A stretch of 64,000 bases of DNA from ZC4RG20 sp963782445 (GCA_963782445.1 CAWAJM010000001.1:2666001-2730000); one strand, 5' to 3'; shown: positions 26,697-35,292, numbered from the stretch's first letter. Notes: generated by a model from the letters alone, not told the origin. Translations and numbers: made by a program.

Positions 26697-28211
26697 CTAC
26701 TTCTGCTGCACGAGCGCGGGGCGGTACTCGGCCTGCATCCATCGGCCTCGGTCCCGATAAAAGAGATAGCCGTCGCTCGCCGCGAACCGGCCCTTCTTCG
26801 GAATCACGATATCGAAACATTCCAGCGGCGCGTCGGCCTGCGTGACGTACAAGCGATAGAGCAGACCCTTGTCGCCTTCGTAAACGTTCACGTCGGTGTT
26901 GTACCGCTCGACGCTCGAGGTTCGTCCTCGGCGCTGCACCAGCAGCGTGGGGCTGCCCACGGGCTCGGCGTCGTCGGCCAGCACGGCGACGGGACCGAAA
27001 CCGACGGTCGTGCCGTTGACCTCGCTGCCCCAGCCGCCGCCGTAGAGGCCCGGCACGTAGGCGCCCGTCGTATGGCTCGCCACGACCCTATTGTCCGAAA
27101 AGTGGTAAAGCGGGCTCGAGACCTGCGGCAGGCTCGCGTAGCACGGCGGCGGCGGCGGCTCGGCGGCGTGAGCCGTCGCGATCGGCGAAAGCCGCCAGAG
27201 GGTCGAGCGCGGCCGCGGCCCAATGGCCGCCCACAACGCATCGTCGCCATCGACGGCCGGCGCACCGCCGAAGTCGACCGGGGCGCGCGCCCCTCGGGAT
27301 GCGGCCGCCGCGCGCTCCGCCGCGCGGGACCGCGACCGACGCCCCGGCACCGAGATCCCGGCCGGCGCGGGCGGCCGCACGGAGGATTCAGCCCCTCCCG
27401 CCTGCGGCTCGGCGGACGCCGAGGCGAGGGCCAGCGCACCGCGATCCTGACTTCGCGCCGCGCTGTAGGCCACGAGATTCGCGACGTTGTTGATCTCGAG
27501 GACCTGGACGCGACGGTTCATCGCGCGGCCGCGGCTCGTCGCATTGCTCGCGATGGGGTTCGTGCTGCCGCCCCCTTTGACGTAGACGTCGTTCGCCGGC
27601 ACGCCGGCCTCGACGAACAGCTTGGCCGCCGAGCGGGCCCGCGCCAGCGAGAGGCGCGCGTTCGTCTCCGGAGAGCCCGTCGAATCGGTGTATCCGGTCA
27701 GAAGCAGCTTCGTCTCGACGGGCTTGCCCTGTTCGTCCGTGCGCTTCCCGTAGACGGCGGCGATGGCCTGCACGGCCGAGCGACCGGCCGGAGTCAGCGT
27801 CGACGACCCGCTCGCGAACATGTTGTCAGCATGAATCTCGGCCAATAGCCCGTTCTTGTCCTTGGACGACTCTTTCGAAACGGCCACCGGAGTAAACGCA
27901 ACGTCGACGTGATGCGCCTTGGCGGCCGCTTCGATCTCGTGTTGGCGCCGATCCAGATAATGCCCGTAGGCGGCCCCCGCCGCGGCCCCGGCCGTGCAAG
28001 CGACCGCGCAGGTCTTGTCGTCGCCGCCCCTTACCTTGCAGGCCAGGATGCCCGCGCTGCAGCCGAGCAGCCCGCCTTCGATGGCGCGTTTGTTGTCGCT
28101 CAACGTCGTGCAGCCGGCCGCCATGGCAAAGCCGACCGCCGCCGCCGCGATCTTGGCAAGACGCGCGATGCTTCGCTTGGACCCGAGACTTTCCTCAACG
28201 CCCGAAATCAT
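26697..28211 (-). CDS. OmpA-domain lipoprotein with unusual C-terminal extension
   Basis: About 504 residues. The N-terminus has a lipoprotein leader ending in GFAMAAGC, so the mature protein would be lipid-anchored at the cysteine. A glycine/alanine-rich segment (LLGCSAGILACK) with further cysteines follows. An OmpA/MotB peptidoglycan-binding domain covers about residues 115-230, with LLAEIHADNMFASGSSTLTP, LLLTGYTDSTGS, NARLSLARARSAA and NRRVQVLEI. After it comes a low-complexity A/R/P-rich linker and a C-terminal domain of about 160 residues that I do not recognise. The gene starts inside the last codons of the preceding gene: ATG 28211 or 28223 in a different frame. It would link the operon's complex to the peptidoglycan and outer membrane. 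Confidence 0.83.
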   Translation of the reverse strand: MISGVEESLGSKRSIARLAKIAAAAVGFAMAAGCTTLSDNKRAIEGGLLGCSAGILACKVRGGDDKTCAVACTAGAAAGAAYGHYLDRRQHEIEAAAKAHHVDVAFTPVAVSKESSKDKNGLLAEIHADNMFASGSSTLTPAGRSAVQAIAAVYGKRTDEQGKPVETKLLLTGYTDSTGSPETNARLSLARARSAAKLFVEAGVPANDVYVKGGGSTNPIASNATSRGRAMNRRVQVLEINNVANLVAYSAARSQDRGALALASASAEPQAGGAESSVRPPAPAGISVPGRRSRSRAAERAAAASRGARAPVDFGGAPAVDGDDALWAAIGPRPRSTLWRLSPIATAHAAEPPPPPCYASLPQVSSPLYHFSDNRVVASHTTGAYVPGLYGGGWGSEVNGTTVGFGPVAVLADDAEPVGSPTLLVQRRGRTSSVERYNTDVNVYEGDKGLLYRLYVTQADAPLECFDIVIPKKGRFAASDGYLFYRDRGRWMQAEYRPALVQQK

Positions 28212-28836
28212 CGTCCCGCTCATCGAGCCGTTCGGGGGCCTCGAGCTCGGGCTGCTCGAGCTTTTTATCGGGCAAGGCCGGTTCCGTCTCGCCGTCCATG
28301 CGCCTGGCGCCGAATTTGTCAGGACGCGCCTGCTCCTGCTCGACGGCGTCCGCTCTTTCCATACCCGGAAACTTCTCGATACCGGCGGCGCGTTGCTCGT
28401 GCTTGGCCAAGTCGGCCTGCCTGATCTCCTCGAGCAGATCGTTGTCGTGCTGTTCCTGGGACGACGGGGGATTGTTCCGGATCGCCTGGTCGACCCGCTC
28501 GTCCGCGGAGCGGCGGAATTCCTCGTAGGCCTGCTTGCCCGCACTGGCCGCGGCGCCGACTGCAAACAGTGTGCTCGTGACTCCGTCGGCCACGTTCATC
28601 TCATGCCCGGACGGATGCGTGTTCATGTACTGCGGCGGCGTATCCGCGATGCCGACCGATGCGATGGTCTGCAGCTGGTCATGAACGGGTTGCTGCGTGG
28701 CCTTTTCCATGGCATGAGCCGTGGCCTCCCGAAACTCCTGGCGATCGCTTATCTGGCGCTTGAGCTCCTCGACTCGGCCTTCGAGCGTTTCCCTGTGCTG
28801 GCCCCGTTTCGGGCTTTCGTCGTCTGGCGCGGCCAT
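28195..28836 (-). CDS. Small hydrophilic protein with ERDDDFGR C-terminus
   Basis: A 213-residue, highly charged, soluble-looking protein that I cannot assign. It opens with a coiled-coil-like segment (LEGRVEELKRQISDRQEF), has one weakly hydrophobic stretch around residues 85-105 (DGVTSTLFAVGAAASAGKQ), and is otherwise rich in E, Q, D and R. It ends in ERDDDFGR. The upstream gene product ends in the near-identical EREDDFGR. A perfect AGGAGGT ribosome site lies 6 bases before the ATG. Its 3' end overlaps the start of the OmpA-type gene. Being between the VirD4-like ATPase gene and the OmpA gene, it may be a substrate, effector or adaptor of that ATPase; no function is shown. Confidence 0.75.
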   Translation of the reverse strand: MAAPDDESPKRGQHRETLEGRVEELKRQISDRQEFREATAHAMEKATQQPVHDQLQTIASVGIADTPPQYMNTHPSGHEMNVADGVTSTLFAVGAAASAGKQAYEEFRRSADERVDQAIRNNPPSSQEQHDNDLLEEIRQADLAKHEQRAAGIEKFPGMERADAVEQEQARPDKFGARRMDGETEPALPDKKLEQPELEAPERLDERDDDFGR

Positions 28837-28853
28837 GGCGATACCTCCTGAGG

Positions 28854-29624
28854 TCAGCGACCGAAGTCATCCTCGCGTTCGTAGCCGAGCTGCTGCGTTT
28901 GCAGCTCGGGCTGCTCGGGCACGCGCTCCGGAGACGACGGCTCGGTTTTCTGGTATTCGGAAAGATCCGCGAACTTGCTCGCGACCTCGGGCTGCGCGGG
29001 CTCCTCCCGCTCGGGCGGTGCGTCCTGAGTCCTCTGCTGATCGAGGTCCACGAACTTGCTCTGCTGCTGCTGCTCCGGCTCCTGCTCTCGTTCCTGCGCC
29101 TGCTGCTGGGTCTGCTCGGGCGCCGAGCCGCCGGGCGGCCCGTCCAGCTGGTCGATGGTCTTGGCCTCTTCCTCTTTGGCCCGCTGCAACTGCTCCTGCT
29201 CGAGCTCGTATTGCTGCTTCTCGGCTTCGTACGTCGCCTGCAGATTTTCCTGGGATTCCTGATAGGGCACGGCGACCGACTCGGGCAGCTTGGCATAGAG
29301 CTCCGTGCCCTGCTGCAGTGCCTCGGCGTTGTGGTCGTTCATCCGCGCATACATTTCGGCATCCGCGAGCCGGCACGCTTCGGCCTTTTCTTCGGACGTC
29401 ATCTCGGGGTTGCCTTGGATCTGGGCGCGGCGCTCCGAGCACGCGCCCATCTCCTGGGCATTGGCATTGAGGCGGTTGTTTTCGATGGCCGCAATCTCGT
29501 CCGCCGTCGGCCGGTAGTCCCTCCCAAGGGCGTGCACGTCCGCGGCGCGAGCCGCCTGGTCCACGAGGCGCTGCTCCTGGACCCGGCGCTCGAGCGTCTC
29601 CAATTCGGCCTTCGTCATCGCCAT
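28854..29624 (-). CDS. Coiled-coil hydrophilic protein with EREDDFGR C-terminus
   Basis: A 256-residue protein, strongly helical and charged, with no signal peptide or membrane segment. The N-terminal half (ELETLERRVQEQRLVDQA, then ENLQATYEAEKQQYELEQEQ) is coiled-coil-like. The middle is a Q/E-rich low-complexity stretch around residues 150-190. Two copies of a short motif occur, SKFVDLD and SKFADLS. The C-terminal eight residues are EREDDFGR, matching the tail of the next gene product. It is 32 bases downstream of the VirD4-like gene and 17 bases upstream of its likely paralogue. Type IV coupling ATPases often recognise substrates by their C-terminal tails, so a secreted-substrate role is a testable idea. 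Confidence 0.72.
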   Translation of the reverse strand: MAMTKAELETLERRVQEQRLVDQAARAADVHALGRDYRPTADEIAAIENNRLNANAQEMGACSERRAQIQGNPEMTSEEKAEACRLADAEMYARMNDHNAEALQQGTELYAKLPESVAVPYQESQENLQATYEAEKQQYELEQEQLQRAKEEEAKTIDQLDGPPGGSAPEQTQQQAQEREQEPEQQQQSKFVDLDQQRTQDAPPEREEPAQPEVASKFADLSEYQKTEPSSPERVPEQPELQTQQLGYEREDDFGR

Positions 29625-29656
29625 GGCAGCCGATCCTCAACGGCCGGCAACGGTCA

Positions 29657-32600
29657 CTACAGGCTCCCCATGCTCGCTTCGAGCTCTTCGTTCTGCCACG
29701 CGTAGAGCTTGCGGACCTTGGCAGGCTTGCTCGAGCCGCCCAGGACGATCTGGTAGTCGCGGAATTCCGGACCGGCCAGCACGGCGCCGGTCAGCGGTTG
29801 ATCGCCCACGACGGCGCCCAGGAAGCCGAGCTCGCCCGCGAGCTTGTCGGCCAGACCGTCGGCATTGCTCGGGTTCATGTAAATGCGCACCGCGCAGCTG
29901 CCCACCATGCCATGGGCGTTGGGATAGGCTTTCTCGAGCTGGCCGAGGCTCTGCACGAACATCCAAAGCCGGAGGCCGTACTGGCGGCCGATTTCGATGG
30001 CTTCCTCGACGGGCGGCATGTGGCGCAGCCGCGGCAGCTCGTCGAGCATGCAGAGCACGGGCGCCGCGCCCGGCGGCGGCAGCTCGGTCGTGAGCATGCG
30101 GAAGTGCTGTGCCACGAACACGCGCAGCAGGGAGATGTAGCTCTCGACCTCGTTGGGCTTGAGGCAGATGTAGATCGTCGGATTCTTGCCGCCGCGCAGA
30201 TCGAGCGGGTTCCAGTCCGAAGCCCGGGTCGCCCGTTCGATGCGCGTGCCGGACCAGGCGCTGAGGCTGGCCTGCGCCGTCTGCATCACGCTGTCCCGAG
30301 TTTTGGCCTGCATCTGCTCGAGCGAGGTGCCGGCCATGAGCATGCTGCGCACGTCCTTGGCGCTCTTGAGCGCCTGGATCATCTGGTCGAAGTCCACGCC
30401 GTGCATGAGCTCGAGCACGTGCGACATCGGCCGTTTGTCGGGCGGGTTGTAATAGCAGATGCTCGCGATCCCGGCCGTCAGCAGATCCCGCGCCTTGTTT
30501 TCCCAGAACGGGTCGCTGGCGCCGCTCGGCACGATCATCATGTCGGCCAGGAAGCGCGAGTCCTCCCAAATCCAGTCCTTCTCGCGGCGCACGAACGTCA
30601 GCGGATTGAAGCAGTGGCTGTTGTCCGGATCGAGCGGGCTGAACTTGAAGACCGGCCCGACATTCTCCGCGCGCCACTTGCTGGTGCCCGCATAGATCTC
30701 GCCCTTGACGTCGAGGACGATGGCCGGCCCCTTCCATTGCAGCAGGTTCGGAAACACATGGCACTGCGTCTTGCCGGACCCGGGCGGCGCCACGGAGAGC
30801 ATCGCTCCCTCGCCCGAGAACGTGAGCGGCTCGTCCAGCCCTTCGAGCTCGCCGATCGTGAGGGCCCAGTCGCTCTTCCTGGCAAAGACCGACTGCGGGA
30901 CCTCGTGCGGCGTGAGCCACCCGCCGCCCGCCATCAGCCTGCTGCGGATCCTCGCGGCGACCGGGGGCGGATGGGGCTGTGCCATGAGCTCCTCGATGCG
31001 GTTCAGCAGCGCCACGGAAGCGCCGTCCTCGCTGACGTCGTTCACGGTCATGTATGTCGCGACGACGCTGTCGCCGGCCCCGGCGCCGCCGGCGCTGGCC
31101 TTCCAGGAAACCAGCTCGCCGACACCTTCGGCAAAGAGAAACGCGGCGCGCAGCGGATCGTATTGAAGGTCGCCCAGCAATTCCCAGTTGCGCAGCAGCT
31201 CGAGCGCGCGCAGCCACTCGCGCTGCCGCGTGCTCATGGCCGACAGATTGCCGCGGGCGACGAATTGCAGGAAGTTCTTGCCGAGTCCCTGGCGCGTGAT
31301 CTTCAGGTACTCGTACTTGTGGCCCGTTTCGTCCCGCTTCGTCTTGTCCAGCTCCCAGTCCAGGCGCGTCTCGAAGCGAATCACGCCGGTCCCCTGATCG
31401 AAGAATCGATTGATTGCCCGCTCCCGCTCCTCGGGCGTCTCGCCCAGCCCGGCCCAGCGTTCGGCCTCCTCGCGCTCGATGCGGGCATAGATTTCGCGTA
31501 CGGCGGCATGGCGGCGCAGGTAGTAGAGGATCGCCGCCCCCACAATCGCTACCGGTATCAGCACAACGGTCGGCAACAGCACCAATGCGACGACCGCGCC
31601 GATGAGCCATAGCCGGTATTTTGCGGCGGCGGCCATCGCGTAGTCCTTGAATGTCTTCGCGGCCTCGGGCTTCTGCTTCTGCTGGCGGAACCGCCAGTAC
31701 GTGAATCCGAGCATCGCAAGCAGCCCGACCACGACGCGGTTCAGCGTCGCAGCAATCGCCGCGAGCCTGCGCTCGCGCTGCGCGTCCGCGATGGCCGCGG
31801 CGCGCGCCCTCTGGGCTTCCTGGTACTGCTTCTTCTGCGCCGCGACGTATTCGCTGAGTGCGGGCACGAGACCCACGTCGCGGGCGCCCGGCAATCTTGC
31901 GAGCAGCAAATAGTTGGACCGGAATGCCTGGCAGTCTTGGCTGGACGCGTTCGCGCAGCCGTGATTGCGCTCCAACGCCGTCAGCGCCGCCGCGTCCTCG
32001 TTGGCCTTACCGCTCAGGAACGCTTTGAGTTCCTTGCTGCCCATCGAGTAGCTGCGCGTGTCGCGGCCGTTGACGATATTCTGCAGGTTGACCTGCTCGA
32101 ACTTCAAAACGGCAGCGTCGACGATATCCTGCTCCAGCCGATTTCCGGGTTTGAGCAGCGCGGCGTCCTGTTCCGCCTGAGAGTGAATCTGCTTGACCAG
32201 CGCCACGGCAGGCTCGAGGCGTTTCTGGCGCTGCGCTTCCTCTTTCTCATGCTGCTGCTGCTGCCGGGCCTCGAGCTGCTGCTCGCGCGTTTGCCGCCCC
32301 TGGCCGTTGACGAACTTCTCGTTGATCTGCTCGAGCGCTTCCTGATCGCCGACATAGTTGGTACGCAGCGACTGCAGCTCGGCATCGAGCCTGGCTTTGC
32401 CCGAATCGAGCCTCGCCAGCTGCTGGCGCTGCGAGGTCTGCAGGCTCTTGTACCGCTGGCTCGCGTCCGCAACCTGCGCCTTGAGGTTCTCGAGTTCGGC
32501 GCGCAGTCTTGCGGCGTGCTGCAGGTCCTGCGGAGCGACCTTCCCGGGACCCTTGGCCTTGCCGGCCAGTATGGCCTGCGACGCGCGGTCGCCGGCGTAG

Positions 32601-32845
32601 ATGCGGAACAAGGCCTTCTGTTCCGCCAGCTCGGCGCGCTGTTTGGCGACGAGCGCATCGTAGTCGTCACCGATCTTGGACAGCGCTGCCCGCTGTTCGC
32701 TCACGAGCGTATTGCGATTGTCCGTATAGGCTTGGACCTGCTGCCCGATATCGAACGCTCGGTCCAAGTCGCTCTTGCCGGCGTTGCCGGCCCAGCTGCT
32801 CAGGGAAACGAACAACAGACATACGAGCAATGCGTTACGGCTCAT
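29657..32845 (-). CDS. VirD4/TraG-type coupling ATPase with large exported coiled-coil N-domain
   Basis: About 1,062 residues. A signal-like leader (ALLVCLLFVSLSSWAGNA) is followed by about 330 residues of Q/E/K/R-rich coiled coil. Two transmembrane helices come next, near 368-385 (VVVGLLAMLGFTYW) and 413-445 (WLIGAVVALVLLPTVVLIPV). A TraG/VirD4 P-loop ATPase follows: Walker A SVAPPGSGKTQCHVFP near 685, the DVKGEIYAGTS segment, an all-alpha insertion near 780-880, Walker B APVLCMLDELPRLRHMP near 927, and LWMFVQSLGQL downstream. Canonical VirD4 has only a short periplasmic loop, so the long exported coiled coil is atypical. ATG 32845 is chosen with GAGGGG upstream; TTG 32848 is adjacent. It heads the six-gene operon. 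No relaxase, VirB or Tra pore gene lies in the window. Confidence 0.88.
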   Translation of the reverse strand: MSRNALLVCLLFVSLSSWAGNAGKSDLDRAFDIGQQVQAYTDNRNTLVSEQRAALSKIGDDYDALVAKQRAELAEQKALFRIYAGDRASQAILAGKAKGPGKVAPQDLQHAARLRAELENLKAQVADASQRYKSLQTSQRQQLARLDSGKARLDAELQSLRTNYVGDQEALEQINEKFVNGQGRQTREQQLEARQQQQHEKEEAQRQKRLEPAVALVKQIHSQAEQDAALLKPGNRLEQDIVDAAVLKFEQVNLQNIVNGRDTRSYSMGSKELKAFLSGKANEDAAALTALERNHGCANASSQDCQAFRSNYLLLARLPGARDVGLVPALSEYVAAQKKQYQEAQRARAAAIADAQRERRLAAIAATLNRVVVGLLAMLGFTYWRFRQQKQKPEAAKTFKDYAMAAAAKYRLWLIGAVVALVLLPTVVLIPVAIVGAAILYYLRRHAAVREIYARIEREEAERWAGLGETPEERERAINRFFDQGTGVIRFETRLDWELDKTKRDETGHKYEYLKITRQGLGKNFLQFVARGNLSAMSTRQREWLRALELLRNWELLGDLQYDPLRAAFLFAEGVGELVSWKASAGGAGAGDSVVATYMTVNDVSEDGASVALLNRIEELMAQPHPPPVAARIRSRLMAGGGWLTPHEVPQSVFARKSDWALTIGELEGLDEPLTFSGEGAMLSVAPPGSGKTQCHVFPNLLQWKGPAIVLDVKGEIYAGTSKWRAENVGPVFKFSPLDPDNSHCFNPLTFVRREKDWIWEDSRFLADMMIVPSGASDPFWENKARDLLTAGIASICYYNPPDKRPMSHVLELMHGVDFDQMIQALKSAKDVRSMLMAGTSLEQMQAKTRDSVMQTAQASLSAWSGTRIERATRASDWNPLDLRGGKNPTIYICLKPNEVESYISLLRVFVAQHFRMLTTELPPPGAAPVLCMLDELPRLRHMPPVEEAIEIGRQYGLRLWMFVQSLGQLEKAYPNAHGMVGSCAVRIYMNPSNADGLADKLAGELGFLGAVVGDQPLTGAVLAGPEFRDYQIVLGGSSKPAKVRKLYAWQNEELEASMGSL

Positions 32846-33210
32846 CAAGTATCCCCTCGTGAAGTCCGTGGGCGCACCCGCAGGGCCACGCCCCGCGCGG
32901 TCCGGCGCGGCGACTCGACAGCAGCTGACCTGGACGTTGTCGGCCGCAGAGCGTGGCCGCAGTCATCGTCTTCGTGCGAGTTCTTTTGGTCGGCGCCACG
33001 GGTCTCAGCAAAATCGTAGGGCGGCCAATGATCCGCCAAGGCAATCGTCCTTGATCGTCGGACTTTCTGGCTATATTGCGGGACGGCGATGACGGCCACA
33101 CCCCCCGTTTGGGGGGGCTTACGGAGGCAGGCGCGACGACGAGGCAGGCGGCTTACGGCGGCCCGTACGACACGAGCGGACGCGGCACCGGCACGGCGGC
33201 CGGCAGATTA
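32846..33210. other. Intergenic region without a gene
   Basis: This 365-base stretch lies between the coupling-ATPase operon and the phosphotriesterase-like gene, both transcribed leftwards. No supported gene is present. It should hold the promoter of the six-gene operon, but I see no hexamer pair I would trust. A C6-GTTT-G6 hairpin sits in it and is listed separately. Confidence 0.55.
33101..33116. terminator. C6/G6 hairpin downstream of the phosphotriesterase-like gene
   Basis: CCCCCC (33101-33106) and GGGGGG (33111-33116) flank the loop GTTT. It lies about 95 bases beyond the stop of the phosphotriesterase-like gene in its direction of transcription. The stem is strong, but there is no clear T run, so termination is possible rather than established. 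Confidence 0.3.
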
Positions 33211-34314
33211 TTACCTGGGCTGCTTGGGCACGAACGCCAGGAACCGGCGCGGATTGTCGACCATGATGCGGTGCAGCACCTCATCGGATGCCCCGGCGGC
33301 TCGAAGTTTGGGCAGGAACACGGTCAGCGTCTTGTCGTAGTGGCTCGAGGCGTCCGACGAGAACATGAGGTGATCGGCGTAGCCTGCCTCGATCAGCGTC
33401 ATGACCATCGGCACCTGCTGTGCATCGTTGTTGCCCCCCTGCCGGTCGAAGCCGACGAAGGCGCCGCGCCGGCAGATCGCCCGGTGCACGGTGACCTTGG
33501 GGTCGACGAGGTTGCCGAGGTGGCCAATCACGATACGCTGCGGCTTGACGCCGGCGTCCTCGAGCAGATCGAGCTGCTCGAGCGCTGCCTTTCCCGGGAT
33601 ACCCGTGTGGGTGAAGATGGGCAGATTCGTCAGGCCGTGCGCGCGGCCGACGGCCCGGAACACCTTGCGTTCGTCGGCCGTCATGTAATCCCAGGAACCG
33701 ATCTCGCCGAAAGCCCCGATGGGGTTCGCCGTCACCTGATCCAGCAGCGCCTGGACGACTTCGTCCTCGCTCATGGTCGAGATGGCTTTCGGGTAGTACG
33801 GCTGCGTGTAATAGCCCGCGCAGGCGACGATCGGCATGCCGGACGCCATCGACACGCGGCGGATGAAATCGATGTCGCGCCCCATATCGGGATGACCCGC
33901 ATCGACCATGCAGCCCACGCCTGCCCGCTTGGCGTTCTCGACGTCGGCGACCATGGCGTCGAGGTTCTTCGTCGGGCCTGGCGGCGGGCCGCGGCGGTTG
34001 CCGCCCGGCCCTGCCTGCGCGGCCGAACCCTTCGCGGCGGACGCGGGTAACGCGTTCTCGGCACGCGTAGCGGCGCTCGCCGCCAGAAAGTGCTGCATGA
34101 AACCCGGCGCAAGCGAGAGGTGCTCGTGAAACAGCGTCGCGCCGCCCGCGAGCTCCTCGGGCGCGTAGTCCCGCAGCAAGGTCCTGATCACGGCGCCTTT
34201 GGGAAAGGTCGGCGCGGCGGACGCGGCGCTCGGCAGCGCCGCAACGGCCGCGGTCGCCCCCAGCAGCCCCAAGGCATCACGACGCGTCATGGCGCCCGGA
34301 CGAAATTCGGACAT
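33211..34314 (-). CDS. Tat-exported phosphotriesterase-like metal hydrolase
   Basis: A 367-residue protein of the amidohydrolase superfamily, phosphotriesterase branch. A twin-arginine leader (TRRDALGLLGATAAVAAL) points to periplasmic export in folded form. The first metal-binding motif is LFHEHLSL. The later stretches LPIFTHTGIPGKAALEQLD, RIVIGHLGNLVD and LMFSSDASSHYD carry the further histidines and the aspartate expected for the binuclear metal site. It probably hydrolyses a lactone, ester or phosphotriester; the substrate is not readable. Length is normal for the family plus a leader. It stands alone on the minus strand, with a strong hairpin downstream. A glycine/proline-rich insertion follows the first motif (around residues 90-115). 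Confidence 0.83.
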   Translation of the reverse strand: MSEFRPGAMTRRDALGLLGATAAVAALPSAASAAPTFPKGAVIRTLLRDYAPEELAGGATLFHEHLSLAPGFMQHFLAASAATRAENALPASAAKGSAAQAGPGGNRRGPPPGPTKNLDAMVADVENAKRAGVGCMVDAGHPDMGRDIDFIRRVSMASGMPIVACAGYYTQPYYPKAISTMSEDEVVQALLDQVTANPIGAFGEIGSWDYMTADERKVFRAVGRAHGLTNLPIFTHTGIPGKAALEQLDLLEDAGVKPQRIVIGHLGNLVDPKVTVHRAICRRGAFVGFDRQGGNNDAQQVPMVMTLIEAGYADHLMFSSDASSHYDKTLTVFLPKLRAAGASDEVLHRIMVDNPRRFLAFVPKQPR

Positions 34315-34434
34315 CGTGGCTCTCCCCTACGCAACCCTGCGACGCTAAACGATAGCTAATTTCCGGTCAACAGAAGCTTCGCCCTGCGAGACTGTCTACC
34401 TCTGCGTGCGAAGCACGGGCAACGCCGCAGCCCG

Positions 34435-35292
34435 CTAGTCCACGTACTCCGGCGAGTGCGGCAGACCTTCGAAGGTCGCGAGGTCGTGCTCGATCCACAG
34501 CGTCCCATGCGTCTTCTTCAGAAACGCTTCGATCCTTGCGCGTGACGCCCGCGACTCGTCGGCGTCGTACTCGAACGTCGGCACACGCCCCGTCGTGCGT
34601 TCTTCCGGGTAGTGGTAGAGATCTCCACCGAGCACGGTCATGCCCGCGTGGGCGAGCTTCACGGCCACGACCTGATGACCCGGCGTGTGTCCCGGCGCGG
34701 GCATGATGACGACGGAGCCGTCGCCGAACACGTCGAAGGACTCGTTGTCGAGGACCCGCGTCTTCGCATGCTCGAGGTCAGCGAACGTCGCGGTGTCGAT
34801 GATCGTGCCCTTGGGGTGCGGCCCGAACATGAAATCCCGCTCCGCCTTCTGCACGATCCAAGTCGAGCCGGCGAAGGCGTTGGCGTTGGCCGTGTGATCG
34901 GAGTGATAGTGCGACAGCGCGAAGTACGTGATGTCGGACGGCTTGTAGCCGATCGCCGCGAGCTGCGGCAACAGCGGCCTCGCTGCGCTCATGATGCCCT
35001 TCGTGACGGTGCCGCCGCCCAGTGTGAAGGCGCCGTCCGGAATGCCTCCCGAGTCGAACATCAACGTGCCCTTCGGATGCACGATCAGGTAGGAGACCAT
35101 GACGAGATCGCTTTCCTTGAGCTCGCCGGGCTTGAAATTGAACAGCGCGGGGTCGAGCGCTTTTATGCGCCCGTCGTCGAAGACGTAAATGCGGGGGGAC
35201 GTAACGGCCGCGGGTGGCTGGCCGGCGGCGAACGGCGCCCAGAGCAAACCTACTACGACGAGCCACGCCATTTTTCTGATTTTTGTCGACAT
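34435..35292 (-). CDS. Secreted metallo-beta-lactamase-fold hydrolase (lactonase-like)
   Basis: About 285 residues with a signal peptide (MAWLVVVGLLWAPFAAGQ). The metallo-beta-lactamase fold is shown by LSHYHSDHTANA, the HxHxDH dizinc motif, with the later metal ligands in MPAPGHTPGHQ and GGDLYHYPEE. The arrangement resembles N-acyl-homoserine-lactone lactonases (AttM/AiiA type) and related quorum-quenching enzymes, but the family also includes other hydrolases. The start at 35292 is supported by GGGAGG 7 bases upstream; the frame extends upstream without a good ribosome site. It lies 120 bases upstream of the phosphotriesterase-like gene on the same strand. Both are exported hydrolases, and their pairing may serve detoxification or lactone degradation. 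Confidence 0.86.
   Translation of the reverse strand: MSTKIRKMAWLVVVGLLWAPFAAGQPPAAVTSPRIYVFDDGRIKALDPALFNFKPGELKESDLVMVSYLIVHPKGTLMFDSGGIPDGAFTLGGGTVTKGIMSAARPLLPQLAAIGYKPSDITYFALSHYHSDHTANANAFAGSTWIVQKAERDFMFGPHPKGTIIDTATFADLEHAKTRVLDNESFDVFGDGSVVIMPAPGHTPGHQVVAVKLAHAGMTVLGGDLYHYPEERTTGRVPTFEYDADESRASRARIEAFLKKTHGTLWIEHDLATFEGLPHSPEYVD

Noticed and set aside
25791..27848. A 685-codon plus-strand frame opposite the coupling-ATPase operon
   Set aside because: It is a shadow of two well-supported minus-strand genes and has no membrane, domain or start-site evidence.
29041..29250. CTG/CTC-rich tract resembling a simple triplet repeat
   Set aside because: It is the reverse complement of Q/E-rich coding sequence with mixed codons, not a true tandem repeat.
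24283..32845. A complete conjugative type IV secretion system or integrative element
   Set aside because: I looked for relaxase, VirB/Tra channel subunits, integrase, attachment-site repeats and a flanking tRNA and saw none. Only the coupling-type ATPase is present.
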